Assembly (NCBI GenBank): GCA_937951895.1
Contig: CALFER010000025.1
Location: 86,308-150,307 of the forward strand
DNA length: 64,000 nucleotides
Reading direction: 5' to 3'
DNA from: an uncultured bacterium
GTDB taxonomy: Bacteria > CSSED10-310 > CALFER01
Shown here: positions 34,448-43,215 of the stretch, piece after piece
How the letters are laid out: the number at the start of each line of letters is the position of its first letter
Position numbering within the stretch: the first letter of the stretch is position 1
Notes under the pieces: model-generated
What the model was told of the DNA's origin: nothing
Database searches by the model: none
What the model saw: only the letters and a program-made list of their open reading frames with translations
Position numbers and translations under genes: made by a program

Positions 34448-34945
34448 ATGAGAACACATATGGTCGTTTTGGTTGCTCTGTTTTGTTTGGTTGTAAGTGT
34501 GTTTGCGCAGCAGGAAACCGAGCAGAATAAGGACTTTGTTCTGCATGAGGAATTTGCGGGACTGCTCTTCGATCACCTCGAACTCGGAGATCCGGGCACG
34601 GCGATCAACCAATCCGAAAAAACGGCTGCATTGATCGAACTCGGCTTTACTCCCAGAAAAGGGTATATCCCCGGGCAGAAGCTCACCTTCGGCGAAATGG
34701 CGGAAGTGCTGATATTCGTCTATAGCCTGACGGACAAGCTCCAGAAGGATTTCACACAGCAACAGGCCGTTGATCTGTTGGTCGATGAAAAGATACTGCC
34801 CGAAAAAGTGGATCCGACAAAACTGGTCGATTACAACTTCGCCCTCGATGTCATTCGCAAAATTCCGATGGGGCCAAATGCCGTTCCCAAGACGGTTCTG
34901 CTCCCGAGAATTCCGCGTGAACCGCCATTGAGCCGACTTGATTGA
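34448..34945 (+). CDS. Small exported protein of the polysaccharide-export cluster, family not recognised
   Basis: 165 residues: signal peptide (MRTHMVVLVALFCLVVSVFA) followed by a mature part rich in charged and helical segments (LHEEFAGLLFDHLELGD, KLTFGEMAEVLIFVYSL, AVDLLVDEKILPEKVDP) and a Pro/Arg-rich tail. Nothing marks it as a lipoprotein. It sits directly before the beta-barrel and Wza-like genes and is probably a periplasmic partner of the export complex. I do not recognise the family. Confidence 0.7.
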   Translation: MRTHMVVLVALFCLVVSVFAQQETEQNKDFVLHEEFAGLLFDHLELGDPGTAINQSEKTAALIELGFTPRKGYIPGQKLTFGEMAEVLIFVYSLTDKLQKDFTQQQAVDLLVDEKILPEKVDPTKLVDYNFALDVIRKIPMGPNAVPKTVLLPRIPREPPLSRLD

Positions 34946-34969
34946 TCGTCACCCCCCGGAGGTTGATTC

Positions 34970-36193
34970 ATGTCAAAACTAGCTTTTAGCCTGATTGTCG
35001 TGTTCGCCCTGATAGCCGCTGCGCCAATCAATAGCCGAGCGGCTCTTTTTAATTTTTCAGGTGGTCTGGATGTATATGGAACCTACGACGACAATATTCT
35101 GCTGTTGAGCGAGGACGAGATCGCCGAATCGAACGTTGACCCTGAAGATTACATCCTTCAAGTGCACCCTTATCTGCAGTTGCTCGCAGAAGGCACTCGC
35201 ACATCCATGATCCTTTACTATCAATATTATCATGAATGGTACCGCGAGGAGCATAATCTGGATCGAACGAATACGAGTTTTCATGACGGATATATCGACC
35301 TTTCATGGGAAGCAACGGATCGTCTTACAGTCAGTCTGTACGATCTGTACCGGGATTCACTGTATGGTCTGGAACGCGATGAAGTTCCCGAAATCCGGGA
35401 TGATTACCGCTTCAATCACTTCGCTCCAAAGATCAAATACAGCGATGAGGACCGCTTCCTGATCCAGGGCGGATTCAACTGGTTGATCCAGAACTATGAA
35501 GAAGCCCCGATTATCTCGGAGGACGGCGAAATCGGATACGCCGACTGGGAAGAACTTGGCGGCCAGTTGGACGGAGAAATCTCGTTGAACACCCGTACGG
35601 ATGTCACGGTTTCGACCGAATTCTGGGAGCGCGTGTACGATGAATCCAGGATCGCAAGCTACAGTGACTCGCAGGGATACTCCGTTAACCTCGGACTCAA
35701 ACAGAAACTTGGTGAAAACTTCGATATGCGCGGTTACGCTCAGTATTCTCACCGTGAATTCGATGATCAGATCGCGGAGTCCGAAGACACGGCGTATGAT
35801 GGTTTCGGCGGATCGATCGAACTGGAAAATCGATTCAAGGCTTACAGCGGATTCACCTTCCGCGCATTCTCAAGATTCGAAGGTTCGGAAAGAATCAGCG
35901 GGGCTTTCTATCGCAGCACAGGTCTCGAAGGCGAATTCTTCACCATCCTGGGAAAACATGTCGAAACCGCATTCAAATTCCATTACTCACAGTATTCATA
36001 CGACAACGTCGGCGAAGGGTGGAAGGATGATTTTCTTCGTGCCGCGGTCACACTGGGATACCGGTTCAATCACTGGGTCAGCGTCCGTGGCCAGTATCAA
36101 TACTCGGTTCGGGATTCAGAACGACCGAATGATGATTTCGATAACCACCTCGTCTCAATCTACCTGCACTTCTCGAAAGACTTCAATCACTGA
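34970..36193 (+). CDS. Outer-membrane beta-barrel protein of the polysaccharide-export cluster
   Basis: 407 residues. After a signal peptide (ending NSRAALFNF) the protein alternates hydrophobic and polar residues with many aromatic strands (GGLDVYGTYDDNILLL, VSIYLHFSKDF). This is the pattern of a roughly 16-strand barrel found as a partner of Wza/Wzz genes in loci lacking classical Wza alone. The final strand ends ...HFSKDFNH. The start ATG 34970 has GGAGG nine bases upstream. Its pore role is inferred from position. Confidence 0.82.
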   Translation: MSKLAFSLIVVFALIAAAPINSRAALFNFSGGLDVYGTYDDNILLLSEDEIAESNVDPEDYILQVHPYLQLLAEGTRTSMILYYQYYHEWYREEHNLDRTNTSFHDGYIDLSWEATDRLTVSLYDLYRDSLYGLERDEVPEIRDDYRFNHFAPKIKYSDEDRFLIQGGFNWLIQNYEEAPIISEDGEIGYADWEELGGQLDGEISLNTRTDVTVSTEFWERVYDESRIASYSDSQGYSVNLGLKQKLGENFDMRGYAQYSHREFDDQIAESEDTAYDGFGGSIELENRFKAYSGFTFRAFSRFEGSERISGAFYRSTGLEGEFFTILGKHVETAFKFHYSQYSYDNVGEGWKDDFLRAAVTLGYRFNHWVSVRGQYQYSVRDSERPNDDFDNHLVSIYLHFSKDFNH

Positions 36194-36231
36194 TCGAATC
36201 TGACCTGACCTTCGTCGCAAACAGGAACTGC

Positions 36232-37128
36232 ATGAACTCAACATTCTATTCGATCCGCGTCGATCGCGTACTTATCTCCCTCGCAGTACTTCTCGCCATC
36301 GCTGCGACACTTTCATCCCCCGGATCGGCTCAAACTTCCGAGTATACTGTTGGCGTCGATGATGTATTGAAAATCACAGTCTCCGGCCGCTCGGATTATC
36401 GCCTTACCGAAGAAATCCCGGTCAGTCCATCCGGCGGAGTTACGCTATCCATTATGAAGGAACCGTTTATCGTCGAGGGAATGACAATCGATGAGATCGA
36501 TTTGAAACTGACCGGGTTCCTGGCTGCACATTATCTCTATGATCCTCAGGTGACGGTCGAAGTCGCAAAGTATGTCAGCAAAAAGATTCTCGTGATCGGT
36601 GAAGTAAAGAATCCCGGAGAGATCGCCTTGCAAAAGAACTCGATCTCTCTGAAGGAACTGATGATTCAAACCGGCGGACCCATCGGAGACATCAATAAAA
36701 CACTGGTGATTCTCAGGGAGGAAAACCAGGGAAGCGTCGACCCCATGGTGGTGAATCTGGATGAAATGCTGATGTCAACATCGCAGGACCAGGTGACCAT
36801 CAAGGGCAATGACGTCGTCTATATTATCGGAAAAGATAAAAACCTTCCTGTTTCGGATCTCAATAATGTCATCTATGTCTTCGGAGAAGTCACCAAGCCG
36901 GGACTCGTGCCATTCAGCCAGAACATGACTGTGCTCCGGGCCATTATCAGCGCCGGTAACTTTACAAAAGAAGCTGCTCCGAGCCGTACCAACATCAAGA
37001 GACGAATCAACAACAAAATCACCACGCTCAGCGCCGATATGGAAAAGGTGATGAGCGGCGGCGATAAAACACAGGATCTCACTCTTCAACCCGGCGATAT
37101 GATCTACGTGCCACGAGCGATTTTCTGA
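36232..37128 (+). CDS. Wza/GumB-like polysaccharide export protein
   Basis: 298 residues: signal peptide, then the polysaccharide-export (PES) domain (VGVDDVLKITVSGRSDYRL) and two SLBB domains (KKILVIGEVKNPGEI and NVIYVFGEVTKPGLV). There is no lipobox Cys after the signal peptide (SPGSAQTSEYT), unlike Escherichia coli Wza, and no C-terminal amphipathic helix is obvious. The outer-membrane pore may therefore be the adjacent barrel protein. It acts with Wzz and the tyrosine kinase. Confidence 0.92.
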   Translation: MNSTFYSIRVDRVLISLAVLLAIAATLSSPGSAQTSEYTVGVDDVLKITVSGRSDYRLTEEIPVSPSGGVTLSIMKEPFIVEGMTIDEIDLKLTGFLAAHYLYDPQVTVEVAKYVSKKILVIGEVKNPGEIALQKNSISLKELMIQTGGPIGDINKTLVILREENQGSVDPMVVNLDEMLMSTSQDQVTIKGNDVVYIIGKDKNLPVSDLNNVIYVFGEVTKPGLVPFSQNMTVLRAIISAGNFTKEAAPSRTNIKRRINNKITTLSADMEKVMSGGDKTQDLTLQPGDMIYVPRAIF

Positions 37129-37166
37129 GCATTTCGGCGCTCCTTCACGAATTCAGGGGTTTTCGC

Positions 37167-37916
37167 ATGTTCAAAGCAAAAGAAGATAAAACGACGGGCG
37201 TCCGCTTGTTCGATTTCGATTCATCTTCGGAACCTTTGGGTGAAGCATTCCGAATGCTGCGCCTCCAGATCGAAGCGGCTCTCGATTCATCCACACGCAA
37301 ACGATCTTCGACCATCCTGATAACCAGTTCGGTGCAATCCGAAGGGAAGACCACGGTTTCATGCAACCTGGCGCGAGTATGTGCCATTGCCAAAGTCCCA
37401 ACCTTGCTGATGGATGCGGATTTCCGGAAACCGATGGTTCATGAAGCATTTGGAATCCATCGGAAACCGGGCATCACGGATCTGTTGCTGGAAGATATCC
37501 CGGATTCGATTCCGATCCAGCCGATCGAAGACTGCAACCTGAGTGTTCTCCCCGCCGGCAAGTCCATCAAGCACACCACCGAAATTCTCGGATCTCCAGC
37601 ATTCGACAACCTGCTCGAAAAACTGAGAAATCGATTCAAACTCATTATCATCGATTCGCCTCCAGCAGGCATCGTCTCCGATGCCGGTGTTCTCGCCCGA
37701 AAAGTCGAAGCCATTTACATCGTCGTCAGAGCGGGAAGCACCAACAGCCGATTGGTCGAAAAAACGATCCGGAGCCTGAAGGATCTCGGCGGGAATGTGA
37801 AAGGGATCATCATGTCGAGAATCGATGCACGGCGAGACCGCTATTATTATCACCACTACTATCCGCAGTATTACTCGAAATACTACCGCTCCGATCTCCC
37901 CAAAGAAACCCCTTGA
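37167..37916 (+). CDS. CpsD/CapB-type tyrosine autokinase
   Basis: 249 residues of BY-kinase: Walker A ITSSVQSEGKTTVSCNLAR, Walker A' LLMDADFRKP and Walker B KLIIIDSPPAG. The C-terminus carries a dense tyrosine cluster (YYYHHYYPQYYSKYYR), the autophosphorylation tail. The membrane activator is on a separate Wzz protein (30501). Cycles of autophosphorylation control polymerisation and export. It precedes the sugar-biosynthesis genes. Confidence 0.93.
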   Translation: MFKAKEDKTTGVRLFDFDSSSEPLGEAFRMLRLQIEAALDSSTRKRSSTILITSSVQSEGKTTVSCNLARVCAIAKVPTLLMDADFRKPMVHEAFGIHRKPGITDLLLEDIPDSIPIQPIEDCNLSVLPAGKSIKHTTEILGSPAFDNLLEKLRNRFKLIIIDSPPAGIVSDAGVLARKVEAIYIVVRAGSTNSRLVEKTIRSLKDLGGNVKGIIMSRIDARRDRYYYHHYYPQYYSKYYRSDLPKETP

Positions 37917-37944
37917 TCGGTCTTCTCCCGCGCAGGACACGGAA

Positions 37945-38919
37945 ATGATGCCTCGCAACTTTGCCCTCATCGGCGCTGCCGGCTACATCGCTCCCCGGCA
38001 TATGAAAGCGATTTACGATACCGGCAACCAACTCGTCGCTGCCACCGATCCTCATGATGCCGTCGGCATTCTGGATCGGTACTCCATGAACGTCCGCTTC
38101 TTCCCTGAAATCGAGCGATTCGACAGACATATCGAAAAATTGCGCAGAGGTCCGGAAGATCAACGTGTGCATTACATCACGATCTGTTCACCGAACTATC
38201 TTCATGATGCCCATATCCGTCTGGCCCTGCGAACGGACACCGATGCCATCTGTGAAAAACCAGTGGTCATCAATCCATGGAATCTCGATGCACTCGAGGT
38301 GATCGAAAATGAAACGGGCCATTCCGTTTTCACGATTCTGCAACTCCGCCTGCATCCTGCTTTGCTGGACCTCAAGATTCGACTCGACGAATCCAAACAC
38401 GATCGGAAGCGCGACGTCCTTCTCACTTACATAACCGGTCGCGGCGCCTGGTACGGAGTATCCTGGAAGGGATCCGAAACAAAATCCGGTGGCATCGCGA
38501 TCAATATCGGAATTCACCTGTTCGATCTCCTGATCTGGCTCTTCGGGAATGTCGAATCAGTGCAACTGCACGACCGCAGCCCTTCCCGAATGTCCGGGTT
38601 TATCGAACTGAAAAACGCGAATGTGAGGTGGTTCCTTTCGATCGATGCGGAAGATATCCTTGAATCGATGACGGCACCCGCAACGCCGAATGCATCAACG
38701 TTGCGAGTCATGACCGTCGACGGTGAAGTACTGCATTTTTCGGAAGGTTTTACCGACCTTCACTCGAAAGTTTATGAGCAAACGCTTGCGGGACGAGGAT
38801 TCAGAATCGCAGACGCCAGACCGTCCATTGAACTCGCGTATGCGATTCGATCGAGTCATCCGGCGTGGAATGAGGACACCGTGCATCCATGTTTGAAGAA
38901 CCTGAAACTATCTCAGTGA
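37945..38919 (+). CDS. Gfo/Idh/MocA oxidoreductase, WlbA/WbpB-like UDP-GlcNAcA 3-dehydrogenase
   Basis: 324 residues. The NAD-binding fold begins NFALIGAAGYIAPRHMKAI, CEKPVVINPWNL is the EKP motif and GGIAINIGIHLFDLLIWLFG holds the catalytic His. The PRHMKAI and NYLHDAHI segments are those of WlbA/WbpB, which oxidise C3 of UDP-N-acetylglucosaminuronate. The next gene is the matching acetyltransferase, supporting a diacetamido-uronic acid route. The C3 aminotransferase (WlbC/WbpE) that should act between them is absent here. Start ATG 37945. Confidence 0.85.
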   Translation: MMPRNFALIGAAGYIAPRHMKAIYDTGNQLVAATDPHDAVGILDRYSMNVRFFPEIERFDRHIEKLRRGPEDQRVHYITICSPNYLHDAHIRLALRTDTDAICEKPVVINPWNLDALEVIENETGHSVFTILQLRLHPALLDLKIRLDESKHDRKRDVLLTYITGRGAWYGVSWKGSETKSGGIAINIGIHLFDLLIWLFGNVESVQLHDRSPSRMSGFIELKNANVRWFLSIDAEDILESMTAPATPNASTLRVMTVDGEVLHFSEGFTDLHSKVYEQTLAGRGFRIADARPSIELAYAIRSSHPAWNEDTVHPCLKNLKLSQ

Positions 38920-38920
38920 T

Positions 38921-39565
38921 ATGAGCTATTTTCACCACGAAACCGCATGTGTCGATCAGCCCTGCGAGATAGGCGACGGCACCCGAATCTGGCATTTCTG
39001 TCATATCATGTCGGGTGTTAAAATCGGAAGGCAGTGCATTTTCGGACAAAACTGTCATGTCGCGAATGATGTCGTTATCGGGAACAACGTCAAGGTCCAG
39101 AACAACGTGTCGATCTACACCGGTACTACGATCGAGGACGATGTTTTTCTGGGGCCGTCATGCGTGCTGACAAACGTGACCAATCCCCGCTCTCAGATCA
39201 ACCGGCATGCGCTTTATGAGAAGACCTTGCTCCGGAAAGGATGTTCGATCGGCGCTAACGCAACCGTTGTCTGCGGGGTCACGATCGGTCGGTATGCGTT
39301 TATTGCCGCCGGAGCTGTCGTGACCCGCGATATCCCTGATTATGCTCTCATCATCGGCGTGCCGGGACGGCAGGCAGGCTGGATCAGTCGACATGGTTAC
39401 CGTCTCCCGGATCCCGATTCCGAAGGCATCATGCGATGCCCTGAATCGGGATTGCGGTATCAGATCATCAGCGAGGCGCCTCTGCGGACATCCGAAACTG
39501 GATGCCGTGTCCGGTGTATCGATCTGGACGAAAACGCACCCCTGAGCGACCTGATGCAACCATAA
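38921..39565 (+). CDS. Left-handed beta-helix N-acetyltransferase (WlbB/WbpD-like)
   Basis: 214 residues with hexapeptide repeats: CEIGDGTRIWHFCHIMSG, IGNNVKVQNNVSIYTG and TIGRYAFIAAGAVVTRDIPDYALIIGVPGR, as in WbpD/WlbB enzymes that acetylate the 3-amino group of UDP-diaminouronic acid. The C-terminal ~50 residues carry extra polar sequence. It starts one base after the Gfo/Idh gene, so the two enzymes are translated together. Confidence 0.88.
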   Translation: MSYFHHETACVDQPCEIGDGTRIWHFCHIMSGVKIGRQCIFGQNCHVANDVVIGNNVKVQNNVSIYTGTTIEDDVFLGPSCVLTNVTNPRSQINRHALYEKTLLRKGCSIGANATVVCGVTIGRYAFIAAGAVVTRDIPDYALIIGVPGRQAGWISRHGYRLPDPDSEGIMRCPESGLRYQIISEAPLRTSETGCRVRCIDLDENAPLSDLMQP

Positions 39566-39596
39566 TCCATTGGAGGCAGTGGTTCCGGTCAATCGC

Positions 39597-41363
39597 ATGA
39601 ATGAACCATCAATACTGAACATGAACCCCGATCCCATCACAATTCTCGTAATTGCGAGAGGCGGATCGAAGGGTGTCCCCGGAAAAAATCTCGCACACGT
39701 CGGCGGAATCCCGCTTGTGGGCCGCGCGGTCTTGACAGCACGCGAAACACTCAGACGATCCGGGATGTACGGAAGGGTCATCTTGAGCACGGATGATCCC
39801 GAAATTGCAGATGTGGCCCGTGACTGGGGGGCCGAAATCCCATTCGTGCGTCCCGCGGCTCTCGCGGCAGATTCCACCGCAGTCATCGATGTGGTACTGC
39901 ACGCGATCCGCGAAGCGGGCCTTTCCGAAGGATCCCTGGTCCTGATACAACCCACGACTCCCCTCACCCATGCCGAAGATCTCGCTGATGCAATTCAACT
40001 GCACATCAACCGCAAAGCGTCTGTGATTTCTGTCACGCACATCGAGCACCCGGTTGAGTGGAATTACTGCTTGAGCGATCAGCAGGAACTGACCCCGTTG
40101 CTGAAAACGGTCCCTGTTTTCCGTCGCCAGGATGCCTCCGCTTGTGTCCGGTTAAACGGCGGATTTTACATCGCGTCGATCGCGTGCCTGATCAGCAATA
40201 GAAGCTTTTTCAGTCAACCGACACTCGGGTATCTGGTATCCAACGAGCGATCAGTCGACATTGATTGTCCCCTGGATCTCGATTTGGCTCGTTTCCTGGT
40301 CTCTCGGGAGTCCACTTTCCCGATCGAAATCGAGGGTCGGAGCATCGGGCAGGATCAGCCCTGTTTCATCATCGCCGAAGCAGGTGTCAATCACAACGGG
40401 GAACTCGATATGGCGTTGCGTCTGATCGACGCAGCGGCCGAGGCCGGTGTGGATGCCGTCAAATTCCAGACATTCTCTGCAAAGCGACTCGTATCCCGGC
40501 ATGCACCAAAGGCGAAGTATCAACGCGATGCGACGGATGCTTCAGAAACGCAATTGGAGATGCTCCAGCGCCTCGAATTGTCTCAATCCGATCATCTCGC
40601 CCTGATCGCTCATGCTGCATCACGCGGCATCATCTTTCTGTCGAGTCCTTTCGACGAGTTCAGTGCTGATTTTCTGGAGAGTCTCGGTGTGCCGGCATAC
40701 AAGATTCCGTCCGGTGAAATCACAAACCTGCCCTTTCTCGCTCATGTTGCCCGAAAAGGATTACCGCTGATTGTCTCGACCGGAATGGCGGATATGAGGG
40801 AAGTTGACACCGCCGTGCGGGTGATCCATCGCAACGGTAACCCGCCTCTGGCTCTCCTGCACTGCGTCAGTAACTACCCCGCTCAGCCATGCGATGTAAA
40901 CCTGCGGGCGATGACGACAATGCGAGATGCCTACCATGCACCCGTCGGTTACTCCGATCATACGGAAGGCAACGCGATCGCTCTCGCGGCGATCGCGACT
41001 GGAGCGTCTATCATCGAGAAACATTTCACACTGAACCGTTCTCTTCCGGGACCGGATCATCGGGCCTCGATTGAGCCGGATGAGCTTCGCGATCTGGTAC
41101 GATGCATCCGAGACATCGAAAAAGCTCTCGGCGATGGCCGGAAAGTGCCGGCTCCTTCCGAGATTGAAACGGCCAGGGTCGCCAGAAAGAGCCTGTTTGC
41201 GGCGACATTCATCCCCTGCGGTTCAATAATAACGGAGCAGGAGATCGTTGCCAGACGTCCGGGATGCGGGATTTCACCGCAGGAGTGGACTCGGGTGATC
41301 GGATTGCGCACGCGAATCGATATCCGGGAGGGTGACATGTTGAATTGGGAGATGTTCGAGTGA
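39597..41363 (+). CDS. CMP-nonulosonate synthetase fused to nonulosonate synthase (NeuA/LegF - NeuB/LegI)
   Basis: 588 residues. The N-terminal cytidylyltransferase (about 10-235) has ILVIARGGSKGVPGKNL and QPTTPLTHAEDL. The C-terminal NeuB/LegI TIM barrel (about 250-500) has IIAEAGVNHNGELDMA, VKFQTF, KIPSGEITNLP, STGMAD, GYSDHTEGN and IEKHFTLN, and ends with an SAF (antifreeze-like) domain (SLFAATFIPCGSIIT). The fused protein would condense phosphoenolpyruvate with a six-carbon sugar and activate the nine-carbon product with CTP. The two activities are usually separate proteins. The start ATG 39597 is tentative (39621 is possible). It overlaps the NeuC-like gene. Confidence 0.93.
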   Translation: MNEPSILNMNPDPITILVIARGGSKGVPGKNLAHVGGIPLVGRAVLTARETLRRSGMYGRVILSTDDPEIADVARDWGAEIPFVRPAALAADSTAVIDVVLHAIREAGLSEGSLVLIQPTTPLTHAEDLADAIQLHINRKASVISVTHIEHPVEWNYCLSDQQELTPLLKTVPVFRRQDASACVRLNGGFYIASIACLISNRSFFSQPTLGYLVSNERSVDIDCPLDLDLARFLVSRESTFPIEIEGRSIGQDQPCFIIAEAGVNHNGELDMALRLIDAAAEAGVDAVKFQTFSAKRLVSRHAPKAKYQRDATDASETQLEMLQRLELSQSDHLALIAHAASRGIIFLSSPFDEFSADFLESLGVPAYKIPSGEITNLPFLAHVARKGLPLIVSTGMADMREVDTAVRVIHRNGNPPLALLHCVSNYPAQPCDVNLRAMTTMRDAYHAPVGYSDHTEGNAIALAAIATGASIIEKHFTLNRSLPGPDHRASIEPDELRDLVRCIRDIEKALGDGRKVPAPSEIETARVARKSLFAATFIPCGSIITEQEIVARRPGCGISPQEWTRVIGLRTRIDIREGDMLNWEMFE

Positions 41364-42535
41364 GATCGATCGGAATCGTCACGACAGCACGATCAGATTA
41401 TGGAATTCTCATCCCGCTCATCGCGCGACTGCACGCTGAATCGTCATCGGATGTCCGGCTGTTCGTCAGCGGAATGCATCTCTCACGGGATTTCGGGCAT
41501 ACAATCGATGCCATCGAATCGGACGGCTTCCGGATCGAAGATCGGATCGACATGCTGATCGCTTCGGATTCCCCTCAGAGTATCGCCAAATCCATGGGGA
41601 TCGGAACACTGGGTTTTGCTCAGGCGTATGCACGATGGAAACCTGATCTGCTGGTGGTGATCGGAGATCGATTCGAGATGCACGCGGCGGTTGTGGCGGC
41701 ATTGCCGTTCAAGATTCCGATCGCGCATCTGCACGGGGGTGAAGTGACCGAAGGGGCGATCGACGAGGCGTTCAGGCATTCGATCACAAAGATGAGTCAT
41801 CTGCATTTCGTTGCAGCAAAGGAGTATGCAAACCGTGTGATTCAGATGGGGGAGGCACCTTGGCGAATCACGATATCCGGTGCTCCGGCCCTCGATCATC
41901 TGAATGCATTCAGCCCTCTCCCGATCGAAACGCTCTCCGGCAGAGTCGGAATGTCGCTTCAGGGAGAAGATTTCCTGCTGGTCACCTATCATCCGGTAAC
42001 CCTCGAGTTTGAAAGAACGGCTGCTCAGATCGATCAATTGTTGACCGCACTGGATTCTATCGGCTTTCCAACAGTATTCACGATGCCCAACGCGGATACA
42101 TCCGGCAGACTGATCCGTGAAAGACTGGTGGAGTTTACCCGTAACCGCCCGGATGCTGTCTGCGTCGAAAGTCTCGGATTACAAGGCTATCTCAGCATGA
42201 TGACATATGCGGCGGCAATGGTCGGTAATTCGTCGAGCGGTTTGATCGAAGCGCCTTCCTTCAAGCTGCCGGTGGTTAACATCGGTAACCGGCAGAAGGG
42301 GCGTATCCGGGCAGCCAGTGTTCTGGATTGCGCCGATGATGCCGAGTCGATCACCACAACGATCAGACAGGCTTTGACAGGGGCGTTCCGTGCCAGTCTG
42401 AAAGGGATGATCAATCCCCTCGGAGATGGAAAAGCCTCCGATCGGATCGCACAGCGATTGATGACGGAACCTCTGGACGACCGCCTTCTGAGCAAATCAT
42501 TTTATGATCTCCCGCAGGGATCCGAAAAACGATGA
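41360..42535 (+). CDS. Hydrolysing UDP-sugar 2-epimerase (NeuC/LegG-like)
   Basis: 391 residues of the WecB/NeuC GT-B-like fold: GIVTTARSDYGILIPL, VVIGDRFEMHAAVVAALPF, HLHGGEVTEGAIDEAFRHSITKMSHLHF and GNSSSGLIEAPSFKLPVVNIG. It releases the NDP and yields the 2-epimerised six-carbon sugar that the NeuB domain condenses. The start GTG 41360 overlaps the previous stop (GTGA), and its stop overlaps the NeuD-like ATG. In legionaminate routes LegG does the same on UDP-diacetamido-bacillosamine. Confidence 0.93.
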   Translation: MRSIGIVTTARSDYGILIPLIARLHAESSSDVRLFVSGMHLSRDFGHTIDAIESDGFRIEDRIDMLIASDSPQSIAKSMGIGTLGFAQAYARWKPDLLVVIGDRFEMHAAVVAALPFKIPIAHLHGGEVTEGAIDEAFRHSITKMSHLHFVAAKEYANRVIQMGEAPWRITISGAPALDHLNAFSPLPIETLSGRVGMSLQGEDFLLVTYHPVTLEFERTAAQIDQLLTALDSIGFPTVFTMPNADTSGRLIRERLVEFTRNRPDAVCVESLGLQGYLSMMTYAAAMVGNSSSGLIEAPSFKLPVVNIGNRQKGRIRAASVLDCADDAESITTTIRQALTGAFRASLKGMINPLGDGKASDRIAQRLMTEPLDDRLLSKSFYDLPQGSEKR

Positions 42536-43215
42536 CCAGGGACGATTTTATCCGTCGGTGTGATCTGTTCATCTTCGGCGGCGGAGGTCACGCACGGGTT
42601 TTACTCGACACCATTTCCCTGGAACACCCCGACTGGGTGGTCGGTATTCTCGAACGGGATCCCCGTCTGTTCAGCACCGAGGTGATGGGGGCTCTTGTTC
42701 TTGGCGGAGATGATCTCATTTCAGAAATTGTCCGGCTCAAACCGGCAGCTCGCTTCACGATCGGGCTTGGTTCCGCGGCGGATTGCGGCCCACGGAGGAG
42801 TCTGTTCGAGCGCTGTGTTGCCGCGGGCTTGACTCCAGGGTCGATTCGCCATCCGACGGCGTCTGTCTCATCATTCGCCTGCATCGGACCCGGCACTCAA
42901 CTCCTCCCGCTGTCCATCGTCAATGCCGGCGCGCGCGTTGGAACGAATGTGATCATCAACAGCGGCGCGATTGTTGAGCATGATTGCGAGGTTTCGGATC
43001 ATGCGCACATCGCATCCGGAGCTACCCTTGCCAGCTCAGTCGTTATCGGATCCGGTGCACATGTCGGAGCAGGCGCTTCGGTTCGTCAGTGTCTTCGGAT
43101 CGGAGCCGGCGCGATTGTTGGAGCCGGCGCTGCTGTTGTGCGGGATGTCGATCCCGGAACCGTTGTGGCAGGAGTTCCTGCCCGATTGATTGCTGAACGG
43201 AGGAGCCATGGTTGA
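42532..43215 (+). CDS. NeuD/PglD-like acetyltransferase
   Basis: 227 residues: an N-terminal PglD-type substrate domain (DLFIFGGGGHARVLLDTIS) and C-terminal hexapeptide repeats (GARVGTNVIINSGAIVEHDCEVSDHAHIASGA) ending AGVPARLI. NeuD- and PglD-like enzymes acetylate sialic acids or 4-amino sugars; LegH plays this role in legionaminate synthesis. The ATGA overlap with the epimerase gene and an eight-base overlap with the next gene show tight coupling. Confidence 0.88.
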   Translation: MTRDDFIRRCDLFIFGGGGHARVLLDTISLEHPDWVVGILERDPRLFSTEVMGALVLGGDDLISEIVRLKPAARFTIGLGSAADCGPRRSLFERCVAAGLTPGSIRHPTASVSSFACIGPGTQLLPLSIVNAGARVGTNVIINSGAIVEHDCEVSDHAHIASGATLASSVVIGSGAHVGAGASVRQCLRIGAGAIVGAGAAVVRDVDPGTVVAGVPARLIAERRSHG

